Assembly (NCBI RefSeq): GCF_014192105.1
Contig: NZ_JACHXK010000025.1
Span: 1 to 64,000, forward strand
Origin: Paenibacillus phyllosphaerae
Lineage (GTDB): Bacteria > Bacillota > Bacilli > Paenibacillales > Paenibacillaceae
DNA length: 64,000 nt
Reading direction: 5' to 3'
Part shown: positions 52,526 to 60,737 of the stretch, piece after piece
Position numbering within the stretch: the first letter of the stretch is position 1
How the letters are laid out: every line of letters begins with the position of its first letter
The notes under the pieces: generated by a model
Databases searched by the model: none
What the model was told of the DNA's origin: nothing
What the model saw: only the letters and a program-made list of their open reading frames with translations
Position numbers and translations under genes: made by a program

Positions 52526-54076
52526 TTACCGGGAGATCTCCTCAACCAATCGTTCGCGCAAGCGCTTAGCATCCAGCTTGCCATTCTGGGTAAGAGGCAG
52601 ACGATCCAGGATGATAATCTTATGGGGGATCATATAGGAGGGAAGGGTTTCGGCCAATCGCCTCTTTATCCTCCGCATAATCTGCTCTTCCTCTTCATCC
52701 TTCCGCTCTGTGACAACCATTGCGGACAGCAGCACGCACTTTCCATTGCGCACCAGCGGCACAACGGCCGCGCCTTTTACTCCTTCAATCTGTTCGACGT
52801 GGAATTGAATCTCTTCAAGCTCAATCCGGTAGCCGTTATACTTGATTTGGGAATCCGCTCTCCCGCAGCAGTACAGCAGGCCATCCTTGATATAGCCAAT
52901 ATCACCGGTGCGATAGGCTCTAACGACGCCCAGCTCCTCATCCTCGATGGAAAAAAAACTTTTTTCCGTTAATTCGTCCTGCCCCAAATATCCTTTGCTG
53001 ACGCCATGTCCCGCGATGATAATTTCTCCTTGCTCCCCTTCGTCTGTCTCCTTCCCATCCGAGTCTACAATGAGAATGCGACTCTTCGGCTTGCATTTCC
53101 CTGCGGGCAGCAGTGAGGCCGCTAGATGCTCCTGGGTGATTACAACCGAGGTCATCGCAACGGTGGCTTCTGTAGGTCCATATGTATTGATCACCTTGGC
53201 ATTAGGGAATCTCTGCATGAGTTTCTTAACGGTGCCGGCGGAGAGCTGCTCCCCGCAAAACAGGAATGTCCGCAGAGACGGGAGCAGCTTGTCGTCAAAG
53301 ATCCGATTCATCAGGCATACTTCCGCAAATGAAGGCGTGGATACCCAGCAGGTCAGTCCCGAATCCTGCAACTCACTGAACATCTCTTCGGGCTGTTCAG
53401 TGAGTTGGCTATTGAGCGCCCACAAGGCAGCCCCTCCGACTAGCGCAGGATAAAAATTCATGACAGAAAGGTCGAAAGAAAATGGCGCCTGATTCAACAC
53501 CACATCTTGTTCGGTAAATGGAAGGGAAGTGTTCATCCAACCTACAAAGCTATCTAAATTATCCGCCGATATCTGTACACCTTTAGGGTCCCCAGTGCTC
53601 CCGGAGGTGTAGATAATGTAAAAGTTATCGGCCCCCTTAACAGAAGCAGGTACTGGGCTGACCGGTGACATACCATCGACCGAATCATGTATAATTTGAC
53701 CGATGCTTGCAACATCAATGATTGGAATCCTTGATTTAAAATTCTCTTGCTTCGCTTCCGCCGCTGATATCATGAGCGCAGCACACGAAGAATCGATGAT
53801 CTTATCAATTCGTTCATAAGGCGTGGATTCATCAATCGGAATATAAGCCCTTCCTGCCAGGGCACAAGCAAGAAGACAAACAGGCAGTTCCACCTGCATA
53901 TGACCGTAAACGATAATCGGAGGTCCCGAGGAACCAAGCTTATCTATAAGCCAAGCTGAGAGAGCAGTGGATTGCCTCCAGAGCTCACCGTATGTAAGGG
54001 CTCCCCCTTGGGTGATATAGGCAATGGAATCCGGATAATTACCGCAACGCTCCTGAATTTGCTGCAATGTGTTCAC
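52526..54076 (-). CDS. DltA-like D-alanine-type adenylation enzyme
   Basis: The roughly 516-aa free-standing adenylation enzyme closely parallels DltA, the D-alanine:carrier ligase of teichoic-acid modification: IIVYGHMQ, YIIYTSGSTGDPKGVQIS, NQAPFSFDLSVMNFYP, FLFCGEQLS, INTYGPTEATVAMTSV, KYNGYRIELEEI and the catalytic Lys in TQNGKLD. The Cys of FLFCGE corresponds to the DltA Cys linked to preference for D-alanine. No DltB, DltC-like lipoteichoic machinery or DltD is nearby; the partner is the carrier encoded immediately upstream. GTG at 54076 with GGTGGGGGA gives a DltA-like length; a TTG at 54115 would overlap the carrier gene. Confidence 0.88.
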   Translation of the reverse strand: MNTLQQIQERCGNYPDSIAYITQGGALTYGELWRQSTALSAWLIDKLGSSGPPIIVYGHMQVELPVCLLACALAGRAYIPIDESTPYERIDKIIDSSCAALMISAAEAKQENFKSRIPIIDVASIGQIIHDSVDGMSPVSPVPASVKGADNFYIIYTSGSTGDPKGVQISADNLDSFVGWMNTSLPFTEQDVVLNQAPFSFDLSVMNFYPALVGGAALWALNSQLTEQPEEMFSELQDSGLTCWVSTPSFAEVCLMNRIFDDKLLPSLRTFLFCGEQLSAGTVKKLMQRFPNAKVINTYGPTEATVAMTSVVITQEHLAASLLPAGKCKPKSRILIVDSDGKETDEGEQGEIIIAGHGVSKGYLGQDELTEKSFFSIEDEELGVVRAYRTGDIGYIKDGLLYCCGRADSQIKYNGYRIELEEIQFHVEQIEGVKGAAVVPLVRNGKCVLLSAMVVTERKDEEEEQIMRRIKRRLAETLPSYMIPHKIIILDRLPLTQNGKLDAKRLRERLVEEISR

Positions 54077-54104
54077 AACTGTTCCCCCACCCACAATTTT
54101 TCCG

Positions 54105-54380
54105 TTAACTGACAACTTCCGACAATGCGGACAACTTCCCCATCACCTGGTGATAAATCTGATCGACGGTGGACAGATTCTCTAGCAGTATTTCATCCTC
54201 ATCAAAACTGATATCAAACACTACCTCTAGCATGACGAGAAGCTCCATCGTTTTCATTGAGGCCATGCCGATTTCGCGCAAATCTACATGGGGGGAAATT
54301 TCATTCTGCAAGTCCAATACTTCTTTCACTTTGGCTATAATTTTCACCTTAACCGCTGTGTTTTCCGACAAAATCATCAC
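54105..54380 (-). CDS. Acyl/peptidyl carrier protein (carrier 1)
   Basis: The 91-aa protein is an acidic four-helix carrier with VDLREIGMASMKTMELLVML; Ser41 of IGMASM is the phosphopantetheine site. It is the first gene of the operon, 28 bases before the DltA-like ligase, which presumably charges it. It is not especially DltC-like in sequence. Two adjacent ATG codons follow GGGAGTG. Confidence 0.88.
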   Translation of the reverse strand: MMILSENTAVKVKIIAKVKEVLDLQNEISPHVDLREIGMASMKTMELLVMLEVVFDISFDEDEILLENLSTVDQIYHQVMGKLSALSEVVS

Positions 54381-54750
54381 TCCCGCAAAGACGTATGAAC
54401 CCTTCCTCTTTCCCTCTTCCGTTACAAATTACACTTTATTTGCCGTTTTATGGTTATTTCTAATTTCTATATTACTGAGATATCACTCATCTATCATCAC
54501 CCCTAAAGGGTGAATTTGTCGGACTTGCAATCCCGCTGCACCCGTGCAACAGCCTTTAATTAGAACGTTGATTAGAATTAATGAAAGTTGACACTCATTG
54601 GACTGAATGATAAATTTAAAAAAATAAAACATATAAATATTATTTAATTAATATATATATTAACAATTAGCTATGAAGCTATTTTTATATTCATAAAATA
54701 TAAATCACAATAGTTTGTCCATTTACATTTCTCAGAGGGGGCTTCTAGAA
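54381..54750. promoter_or_regulatory. Divergent control region of the biosynthetic operon
   Basis: This 370-base AT-rich region separates the operon from the divergent LuxR-type gene and contains no gene. It holds TCACCC-N5-GGGTGA (54497-54513) and TGCACCCGTGCA (54537-54548), both candidate binding sites for the regulator, and a long A/T tract next to the regulator start. Confidence 0.5.
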
Positions 54751-55554
54751 ATGCTATATCCACATCTAGACGAAGAGACTCATGTACGTTCTTGGCTTAC
54801 GATAGATGATATTTTGCCAGAGCAGCTTGATAGCTGGAATCATCGGTTCCATACAGCCGCCCTATCCGAATATGGCGACAATCTGATCGGCTTCACCTCA
54901 GACCCATCTTTTGAACTTCTCGTACAAGTCGCACGGGAGAATCTTCAAGACCTTTCATGCTATATACCGGTTCCGTTTTTTCTAATTCTGGTGGACTGTA
55001 GTGGTGTCGCCCGTCATATTCAAGGACCAGACAACGTGCTTGCAACCTTGCAAGGAGAAAACATTGGAATTGGTACACGCTTTAGTATGGAGAGCTTTGG
55101 CATCAACGCTATCTCTGTTGCAATGGAGACGAAGATGTTGGTTTTATTGCGGGGACCTGAACACACGCCAAAGTTTTTCTCCCAATGGACCTGCATATGT
55201 TCACCAATACAGATTGATAATGAAGTGTGGGGTTACCTCGATTTGTCCTTTAGCGATAAGGTCGTGGAGAATTTTGCAACCGCTTTAGTTTCCACTATTA
55301 CCAGGAATATGGCGTGGAGTTTTAAGCAAAAGCACCCCAAAATCGACAAGCACACATTTTTAAATAAATGCGATGCGTATAAACTCACAAACAGGGAAAA
55401 AGAAGTCGCTTTTCTATGGTATTACAGTATGACACGATCCCAAATTGCCAAGACCCTTCATCTTTCAGAAGATACCGTAAAAACGCATATCCGAAACATT
55501 TCATGCAAAGCAAATGTGAGAGGACGCTCCTGCTTCCGTGAAAAATTCTTATAA
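54751..55554 (+). CDS. LuxR-type regulator with AcoR-like GAF domain
   Basis: From ATG 54751 (CAGAGGGGG upstream) the roughly 267-aa protein has an N-terminal GAF domain like that of sigma-54 activators such as AcoR: ARHIQGPDNVLATLQGENIG, then GTRFSMESFGINAISVAMET and FSQWTCICSPI. The C-terminus is a LuxR/GerE helix-turn-helix (KLTNREKEVAFLWYYSM, then IAKTLHLSEDTVKTHIRNI). There is no AAA+ domain, so it should act with the main sigma factor. It is divergent from the operon and likely activates it in response to a small ligand. A TTG at 54715 is a weaker start. Confidence 0.85.
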   Translation: MLYPHLDEETHVRSWLTIDDILPEQLDSWNHRFHTAALSEYGDNLIGFTSDPSFELLVQVARENLQDLSCYIPVPFFLILVDCSGVARHIQGPDNVLATLQGENIGIGTRFSMESFGINAISVAMETKMLVLLRGPEHTPKFFSQWTCICSPIQIDNEVWGYLDLSFSDKVVENFATALVSTITRNMAWSFKQKHPKIDKHTFLNKCDAYKLTNREKEVAFLWYYSMTRSQIAKTLHLSEDTVKTHIRNISCKANVRGRSCFREKFL

Positions 55555-55609
55555 TGCCGGTATATAGATGTTCTACCGGAGTATTGGGATCATCGGATAG
55601 GAGACGGCA

Positions 55610-55826
55610 TCACGTTCTCACACCCTCTACATACAGGTCCGTAAACGGCGGTTCCATACCATCTATAAGACTCTGATACCGAGCCTTTCGCTTCCCATCG
55701 GGAAGTCGGCAGGGCGTTGTTTGTGCTTCGAAACATTTCCCATTCGCTCTGCAAATTCTCTCTTTGGCCAGAATGAACTCAACATGTTCCAGTTGACATC
55801 TTAAGTTATTGCCCGTCCGTCATCAC
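55610..55826 (-). other. Unrecognised degenerate coding remnant
   Basis: On the minus strand an open stretch ending at 55610 reads CQLEHVEFILAKERICRA, then TTPCRLPDGKRKARYQSLI and MEPPFTDLYVEGVRT. One frame shift upstream, LYEIGLNSNLLGHVMTDG may be its continuation. Composition is protein-like but there is no start codon or ribosome binding site, and I do not recognise the family. The rest of 55555-55940 holds nothing else. Confidence 0.3.
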
Positions 55827-55942
55827 ATGGCCAAGTAGGTTACTATTGAGCCCAATCTCGTACAGCTCAGTGTCTACAGGACGTTGCTGACTGACGCATT
55901 AAACAACATGGCTTGGATCGTCTTCTCGGGCCCAAAAACAAC

Positions 55943-55994
55943 AAAACGAAAGTGCCCGTCTTTGCTTAATAGCAAAGACGAGCACTTTCGTTTT
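55943..55994. terminator. Long hairpin terminator
   Basis: A long stem (10-bp inner arms 55957-55966 with 55971-55980, extended by a second segment after one mismatch) ends in CGTTTTTC on the plus strand. It is placed to end transcription from the LuxR-type gene side. Confidence 0.8.
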
Positions 55995-56190
55995 TCTATA
56001 TGAGAATTAGCTCTATATTTGGCTTAGGCCATTACGAGAGTCTATAAAGTTCATCGTAGTAATTTTTTGAATCCCTGCATTATTTGAATGATCAACTCTA
56101 TTAGCCCTACCTTTCCTAGATCGTAAGAGGCAAGGTGGGCAAGCCCCCCACACCACCGGGGAATTGTGAATGCCGTCACCGAACGGCAAG

Positions 56191-56218
56191 AAAAAACGCC
56201 GGGGCATCGGCCCCGGCG
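56191..56218 (-). terminator. Rho-independent terminator of the NCS2 permease
   Basis: Nine-base G/C arms (56210-56218 with 56197-56205) and a four-base loop, followed on the minus strand by six T residues, 16 bases past the permease stop. Confidence 0.9.
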
Positions 56219-56233
56219 CTGCGGACAAACTTG

Positions 56234-57532
56234 TCAATGACTGAAAAACACAAGTTGGATAAAGAACAGCACGGCGAACAGGTAGAAGATCGGGTGGACG
56301 TCGCGCCACTTGCCGCGTACCGCCTTCAGCACTGGATACGCGATGAAGCCTACGCCGATGCCGGTTGCGATGCTGTACGTCAGCGGCATCAGGACGATGA
56401 TCAGGAACGCGGGAAAGACGACCTCGAAGTCGTTCCACTCGATTTTCTGCACCACGCTGATCATCAGAAAGCCTACGATAATGAGCGACGGCGCCGTAAT
56501 CGCCGGAATGGCGGCCAGTACGGAGACGAGCGGCGAGAAGAACAGCGTCAGACCGAGCAGCACGCTCACTGTGACGGCGGTCAGGCCCGTTCTTCCGCCT
56601 ATCGCAACGCCTGCGCTCGACTCGATGTACGCCGACGTCGGGCTGGTGCCGAGCACCGCACCCGTCGTCGTACCGACGGCATCCGCCAGCAGCGCGCCGC
56701 GAGAACGCGGGAATTTGCCGCCCTTGATCAGCCCCGCCTGCTCCGCCACGCCAAGCATCGTTCCGGTCGTGTCGAAGAGCGTGATCAACAGGAACGTAAA
56801 AATAACCGCATATAGACCGTGTGTAAATACGCCGCTCACATCCATCTGCATCGCGGTCGCGGACAGGCCAGACGGCCATGCGACAAGCGTGTTCGGAAGG
56901 TCGAGAAGGCCCATGAACCAAGCGATCACCGCCGTTACGAGCATGCCGATGAACAGGTAACCCTTCACCCGGTAGGACATCAGGATCAGCGATACCGCAA
57001 GCCCGACGATCGTAAGCATCGTCATAGGCTCGGTCAGCTTGCCCAGCGTCAGCAGTGTCGACGGCGAGCTGACGACAATCTTGGAGTTCTGCAGCCCGAT
57101 GAACGTGATGAACAGGCCGATGCCCGCCGTGATGGCGTGCTTCAGGCTTGGCGGGATCGCGTCCAGCAGCATGTAACGGAAGGACGTGAGCGACAGCAGG
57201 ATGAACAGGATGCCTGCGACAAACACCGCGCCGAGCGCCGCCTGCCACGGCACACCCCCACCGGCCACCACGGTGAAGGCAAAGTACGCGTTTAACCCCA
57301 TGCCCGGCGCAATGACGATCGGATAATTTGCTCCGAGTCCCATAATCAGCGTCGCTACGATACTGGCAAGTACGGTGGCGATGAATACACCGTGGAAATC
57401 CATGCCCGCCTGGCTCAGAATCCCGGGATTGACGATCACGATATAGACCATAGTGAAAAAGGTCGTGATGCCCGCAAGCACTTCCATCCCCGGGGTCGTG
57501 CCCCGCTCCTTCAGTTTGAACCATCGTTCCAT
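56234..57532 (-). CDS. NCS2-family purine permease (PbuG-like)
   Basis: The roughly 432-aa, 12-14-span protein belongs to the AzgA/PbuG branch of NCS2 nucleobase transporters. RGTTPGMEVLAGITTFFTMVYIVIVNP opens the family, IAPGMGLNAYFAF is the first signature, and DTTGTMLGVAEQAGL and GTSPTSAYIESSAGVAIGGRTGL form the substrate region. It should take up guanine, hypoxanthine or adenine with protons. ATG 57532 (MERWFKL) has GGAGG at acceptable spacing and gives a PbuG-like length; the frame continues upstream through the riboswitch and is not coding there. A purine riboswitch controls it. Confidence 0.93.
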   Translation of the reverse strand: MERWFKLKERGTTPGMEVLAGITTFFTMVYIVIVNPGILSQAGMDFHGVFIATVLASIVATLIMGLGANYPIVIAPGMGLNAYFAFTVVAGGGVPWQAALGAVFVAGILFILLSLTSFRYMLLDAIPPSLKHAITAGIGLFITFIGLQNSKIVVSSPSTLLTLGKLTEPMTMLTIVGLAVSLILMSYRVKGYLFIGMLVTAVIAWFMGLLDLPNTLVAWPSGLSATAMQMDVSGVFTHGLYAVIFTFLLITLFDTTGTMLGVAEQAGLIKGGKFPRSRGALLADAVGTTTGAVLGTSPTSAYIESSAGVAIGGRTGLTAVTVSVLLGLTLFFSPLVSVLAAIPAITAPSLIIVGFLMISVVQKIEWNDFEVVFPAFLIIVLMPLTYSIATGIGVGFIAYPVLKAVRGKWRDVHPIFYLFAVLFFIQLVFFSH

Positions 57533-57559
57533 TTCTCTGTCATCCTCCATGTTTAAAAT

Positions 57560-57674
57560 AAAAAAATCCTGGCTATAGGTATGGGATACACGTTTCCCGT
57601 GCATTCCATACCCGTAGTCAGGATTAAATGGCTCCTGGTAGAGACCCCCAAACCATCTTAATGGGGATATACGG
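57560..57674 (-). promoter_or_regulatory. Guanine-class purine riboswitch with overlapping terminator
   Basis: On the minus strand the aptamer spans 57674 to 57612. P1 is CCGTA/TACGG, P2 is CCCCA/TGGGG, J2/3 is TCTCTACC, P3 is CAGGA/TCCTG and J3/1 is ACTA. The C in J3/1 (position 74 in standard numbering) indicates guanine/hypoxanthine binding. A long hairpin (57625 to 57565) with a T run at 57566-57560 follows. Its 5' outer strand is the same sequence as the 3' strands of P3 and P1, so aptamer and complete terminator exclude each other. It precedes the NCS2 permease. Confidence 0.88.
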
Positions 57675-57859
57675 TCGAAAACCGACTTTCCAAGAATACG
57701 CGATTCTTTCGGGAGAGTCAATGGTTTTCATCCTTAATCGTCGTTGTTTTCCGAACTTTACTCAACTGAGGGTCTTAAATCGTTCGCCCTTTACGCTGAT
57801 GTAGCCAATCAGACCTGCAGCAAGTGAGAAAGACACCCGGTTCTTCCGATCGCTTTCGA

Positions 57860-58765
57860 TTACCGGTGGGCCGTATAGAGGTTCTGCTTCGTTATTGCCC
57901 TTAATGTCTTCACCTCATCCGCCGATAAGGAAACGTCAGCAGCGGCAAGATTGCTTCTGAGCTGCTCCAGGCTGCTCGCTCCTGGAATAACGACGCTTAC
58001 GCAAGGCTCGCTCAGCGCATATCGAATCGCGAGCTGCTCTAAGGTTCGGTTATGGCCGGCAAGCTCAAGGAGTTGTCCGCGCAGCGCGGGCAACTCCTCC
58101 TTGGCGTAATCCAAATAGTCTCGGTCGGCTTTGCGCTCTCCCTGTGCGCTCAGGATCCCTCCTGCAAGCGGTCCGCGCGCGATCACCCCAATGTGATGCT
58201 CGGTAAGCAGAGGAAGCACCTCTTCTTCCGCGCGCCGGTCCAAAAGACTATACTGGTTCATCACGCTAACGATAGTGGACCGACTGACGTACTCCCGGAT
58301 GACATTCGGGCGAATCGAAGATATGCCATAGTAGCGGATCAGCCCTTCCCGCTTCAGCTCCTCGAAGGCTTCGATCGTTTCATCCGTCGGATCGTCTAGC
58401 GTCCCTCCGTGCAGCTGATAAAGGTCGATATAATCGGTGCCCAGTCTGCGCAGGCTTTCCTTTACGGCGGCCCTAATATAGGCTTTGGATGGATCCCATA
58501 CCCACCCCTCTTGCCCAGGTATCCGGCGATTCCCGACCTTCGTGGCCACGATAACTTCCGCACGGCGATGACGGATCGCCTTGCCTACGAGCTCCTCATT
58601 ATGACCGTTATCATAAAGGTCGGCTGTGTCCAGAAAATTAATGCCGCCCGCCAGCGCCTCATCCACGATGGACAATGCCTTCCGCTCGTCCGTTCCAAGT
58701 GACATGCAGCCAAGACCGATCTCACTGACGTACAGATCGGATTGGCCTAGTTGATTTCGTCGCAT
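57860..58765 (-). CDS. Aldo/keto reductase
   Basis: An intact 301-aa AKR. IGLGCMSLG opens the barrel, and NFLDTADLYDNG has the catalytic Asp and Tyr, VATKVGN the Lys and DLYQLHGG the His. YALSEPCVSVVIPGASSLEQL gives the NADPH-binding region. It is of the general YghZ/AKR11-13 type reducing aldehydes. AAGGAGGAG precedes the ATG. It contrasts with the two broken reductases at 20747 and 33550. Upstream 58766-59099 has no gene; a GGTATACC palindrome and one copy of the dispersed repeat lie there. Confidence 0.92.
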   Translation of the reverse strand: MRRNQLGQSDLYVSEIGLGCMSLGTDERKALSIVDEALAGGINFLDTADLYDNGHNEELVGKAIRHRRAEVIVATKVGNRRIPGQEGWVWDPSKAYIRAAVKESLRRLGTDYIDLYQLHGGTLDDPTDETIEAFEELKREGLIRYYGISSIRPNVIREYVSRSTIVSVMNQYSLLDRRAEEEVLPLLTEHHIGVIARGPLAGGILSAQGERKADRDYLDYAKEELPALRGQLLELAGHNRTLEQLAIRYALSEPCVSVVIPGASSLEQLRSNLAAADVSLSADEVKTLRAITKQNLYTAHR

Positions 58766-58961
58766 AGCTCCTCCTTACGGTATATCGTTTTCTTTCGCAA
58801 AGCTGTATGCCGCCCGCGAACATCCTGCTCAGGTTCACCTCTAACTATAACAAGATGACCGCGCTTTAGCCTAGATTACCGGATACAGGTGGCAGCCTGA
58901 TGGTATACCTATTTACCACCTAAAAGTTAGCCTCTTGTTTAATGTCGAGGAGCAGCTGACA

Positions 58962-59013
58962 CGGCGTCAAACTGCTCCCTAGACTCTGAACTAAAGTTTC
59001 TGGATAGCTTAAT
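58962..59013. repeat. Dispersed 52-bp repeat, copy 2
   Basis: Diverged copy of the segment at 1637-1689, in the same orientation, with conserved CAAACTGCTCCC, TGAACTAA and GATAGCTTAAT blocks at matching spacing. It stands in a gene-free stretch; probably an insertion-sequence relic. Confidence 0.5.
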
Positions 59014-59099
59014 GCCCTTTTATAACCACCGTCTATAAAAGTTCTCTGCTGTGTCATATTTCCATTCCCAAAAATGATGGCCTTGTGCAAGAATAAACC

Positions 59100-59558
59100 T
59101 TAAGAACCAGATTTCAAAGTTCGGTTCGATTTCAGCTCTAGAGAATCATTTAAGGACCAGTAAAGATAATTTGTTGTTCTTACATCCTTTTCAACTTTTG
59201 CTGAATCAATAAGTAGCATCTCACCATCTAAATATCCAATTGGGTACCATCCTTTAGGGAAGGGAAACGTATTAGTCTTCTTTAGGAGCTCTATAATTTC
59301 TTGGGTGCTTAAAAGACGAAATCCCCCACCATACATACCAAAAAGATTAGCACCATTATGAATAGCTAGAAACTCTTTATAGTCAGGAGGCAATATAATT
59401 TTGCATGCTTCCTCAAGAAATTTTATATCCGTTTCCTCAGCTGCATTATTGAATACGAAGGATGTAGTTACAGTTAGTCCTAAATGATTCTGCGTAACTA
59501 AATCATTATTTACTAAACGTTCCTTTAAGCCATTTAGCGCATTTATAAGTATGTTCAA
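59100..59558 (-). CDS. SMI1/KNR4 (SUKH) family protein
   Basis: The 152-aa protein shows the SUKH core: IKFLEEACKIILPPDYKEFLAIHNGANLFG, then GGFRLLSTQEIIELLKK and YPIGYLDGEMLLID. SUKH proteins are frequently immunity proteins against polymorphic toxins, though here no toxin gene is adjacent. TTG at 59558 with GGAGGG upstream is the start. The gene is AT-rich like its YwqG-type neighbour, and both belong to families often met as orphan immunity genes. Confidence 0.85.
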   Translation of the reverse strand: MNILINALNGLKERLVNNDLVTQNHLGLTVTTSFVFNNAAEETDIKFLEEACKIILPPDYKEFLAIHNGANLFGMYGGGFRLLSTQEIIELLKKTNTFPFPKGWYPIGYLDGEMLLIDSAKVEKDVRTTNYLYWSLNDSLELKSNRTLKSGS

Positions 59559-59663
59559 AAGTAGTTACCCTCCGTTACTACTTACCAATAACAATCATCA
59601 AAGTTAATTTACCATAGGCTTTATTGTTTTAATAGATTTGGTAGTCATTATGCTCAACAGCCT

Positions 59664-59702
59664 GTTAACGTAATGAAGCTGCCGAACGTGTCGGCAGCTT
59701 CA
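59664..59702 (-). terminator. Hairpin with dispersed 21-bp repeat
   Basis: A perfect 12-bp inverted repeat (59674-59685 with 59691-59702) with a five-base loop lies just past the YwqG-type gene and can act as its terminator. The left side, GTTAACGTAATGAAGCTGCC plus G (59664-59684), recurs exactly at 60624-60644, before the same gene. Confidence 0.6.
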
Positions 59703-59725
59703 TCCTGGATGTTTGATTGGATTCC

Positions 59726-60479
59726 TTAAGTCCCTACCCGGTCAGTATATACTTCTTCAAAGTCCAATCTCAAAAGATCTTTTCGCTCAATATAATAATA
59801 AAGCAATCCAGACAAATCCCATTTCATCCCTATTTCTTGATATTTCTTGATTTGAATTAGCTTGAAAAAGCGGTTCAATATCTGCTTCTTGAGATCCGTA
59901 CTGTAATCCATCTATATATCCAAAAAAACGAAAACCAATATCACTATCATAATCTGAGTAGAAACTGTGATACAGTTCCATTGCTTCCTCATCGCTATCA
60001 AAAAAATTGTTTTCTGACATGTACTGCGCATCAGGAATTGTATTTTCAAACTTTATTTTTACCATACTACTTGAAAAAGAGGGGGTGGCAAGCGGAGCCT
60101 GAAATCGTACTAAATTGGATAAATCCGTTGTGAAAATGACTTTATTTTGTTCTCTTGTATCTCCACATAAGAATTCATCAGAATAAGTCACTCCTTTATC
60201 ACAAACATAAAAGAAATGAAGGACCCCTTCTTTCGGGTAATGCTCATCTATATATGACATAGGGAAATCCGAAAGGTTTATCTGTGCAATAAAACTAATT
60301 GGAGTCCCGCTCCAATCAGGCCAAGTGAAACTGCCGGGTACGTCTGGACTACCTCTTATCTTAGTTGTTCCAATAGGAATTTCATCCTCTTGAGTAATGT
60401 CCGGTTCTAGGAAGAATCCAGGTCTCACCAACCTTGCGTAATTGCCCCAATATTTCCCTATACCCCATTCACTAAACAA
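59726..60479 (-). pseudogene. YwqG-family (DUF1963) gene, frameshifted by a 10-bp duplication
   Basis: The main frame (60479 to about 59840) matches YwqG/DUF1963: LFSEWGIGKYW, RGSPDVPGSFTWPDW, ISFIAQINLSDF and GYIDGLQYG. It then runs into unrelated residues and a stop at 59787. An exact tandem duplication of a 10-base unit (59831-59840 and 59841-59850) causes this. Removing one copy restores NSNQEIGMKWDLSGLLYYYI and ERKDLLRLDFEEVY to the stop at 59726, exactly as in the family. The start is uncertain: family-like residues (TLEKLKLL) continue upstream of the TTG at 60479 without a standard start codon. Confidence 0.85.
59831..59850. repeat. 10-bp perfect tandem duplication
   Basis: TATTTCTTGA occurs twice in direct succession inside the YwqG-family gene, shifting its frame by one base. 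Such a repeat can revert by replication slippage. Confidence 0.95.
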
Positions 60480-60623
60480 TAACTTGAGCTTCTCTAATGT
60501 TGGCTCTGGTTGTAGCGTTAGGATCTCCCCCCGACTGTTAAATTTCCCTCATTGTTCGACAGAGAGCTATTCATTACCTTTATTATTCATTAAATCCACA
60601 GCTGTTCCCACGTTAATCTGACC

Positions 60624-60644
60624 GTTAACGTAATGAAGCTGCCG
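60624..60644. repeat. Dispersed 21-bp repeat, second copy
   Basis: Exact copy of the 21 bases at 59664-59684, in the same orientation, but here not followed by the matching right arm of the hairpin. The two copies flank the YwqG-type gene, about 960 bases apart. Confidence 0.8.
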
Positions 60645-60737
60645 ATTGCATGGGCTTCGGTTTTCATTCATCTTAGAGACGCAAATTCCCAGCATTGGCA
60701 TAAGATGCAGAGTAACCATAATTAAGGGGGGCCTATT

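Noticed and set aside
52526-54380. DltA-like gene and carrier considered as a normal dlt operon
   Set aside because: dltB and dltD are absent and the neighbours are biosynthetic enzymes; only the ligase itself is strongly Dlt-like.
56013-57524. 503-aa frame overlapping the NCS2 permease on the same strand
   Set aside because: It is a frame-shifted reading of the permease, dominated by Arg, His and Gly, and ends past the permease terminator.
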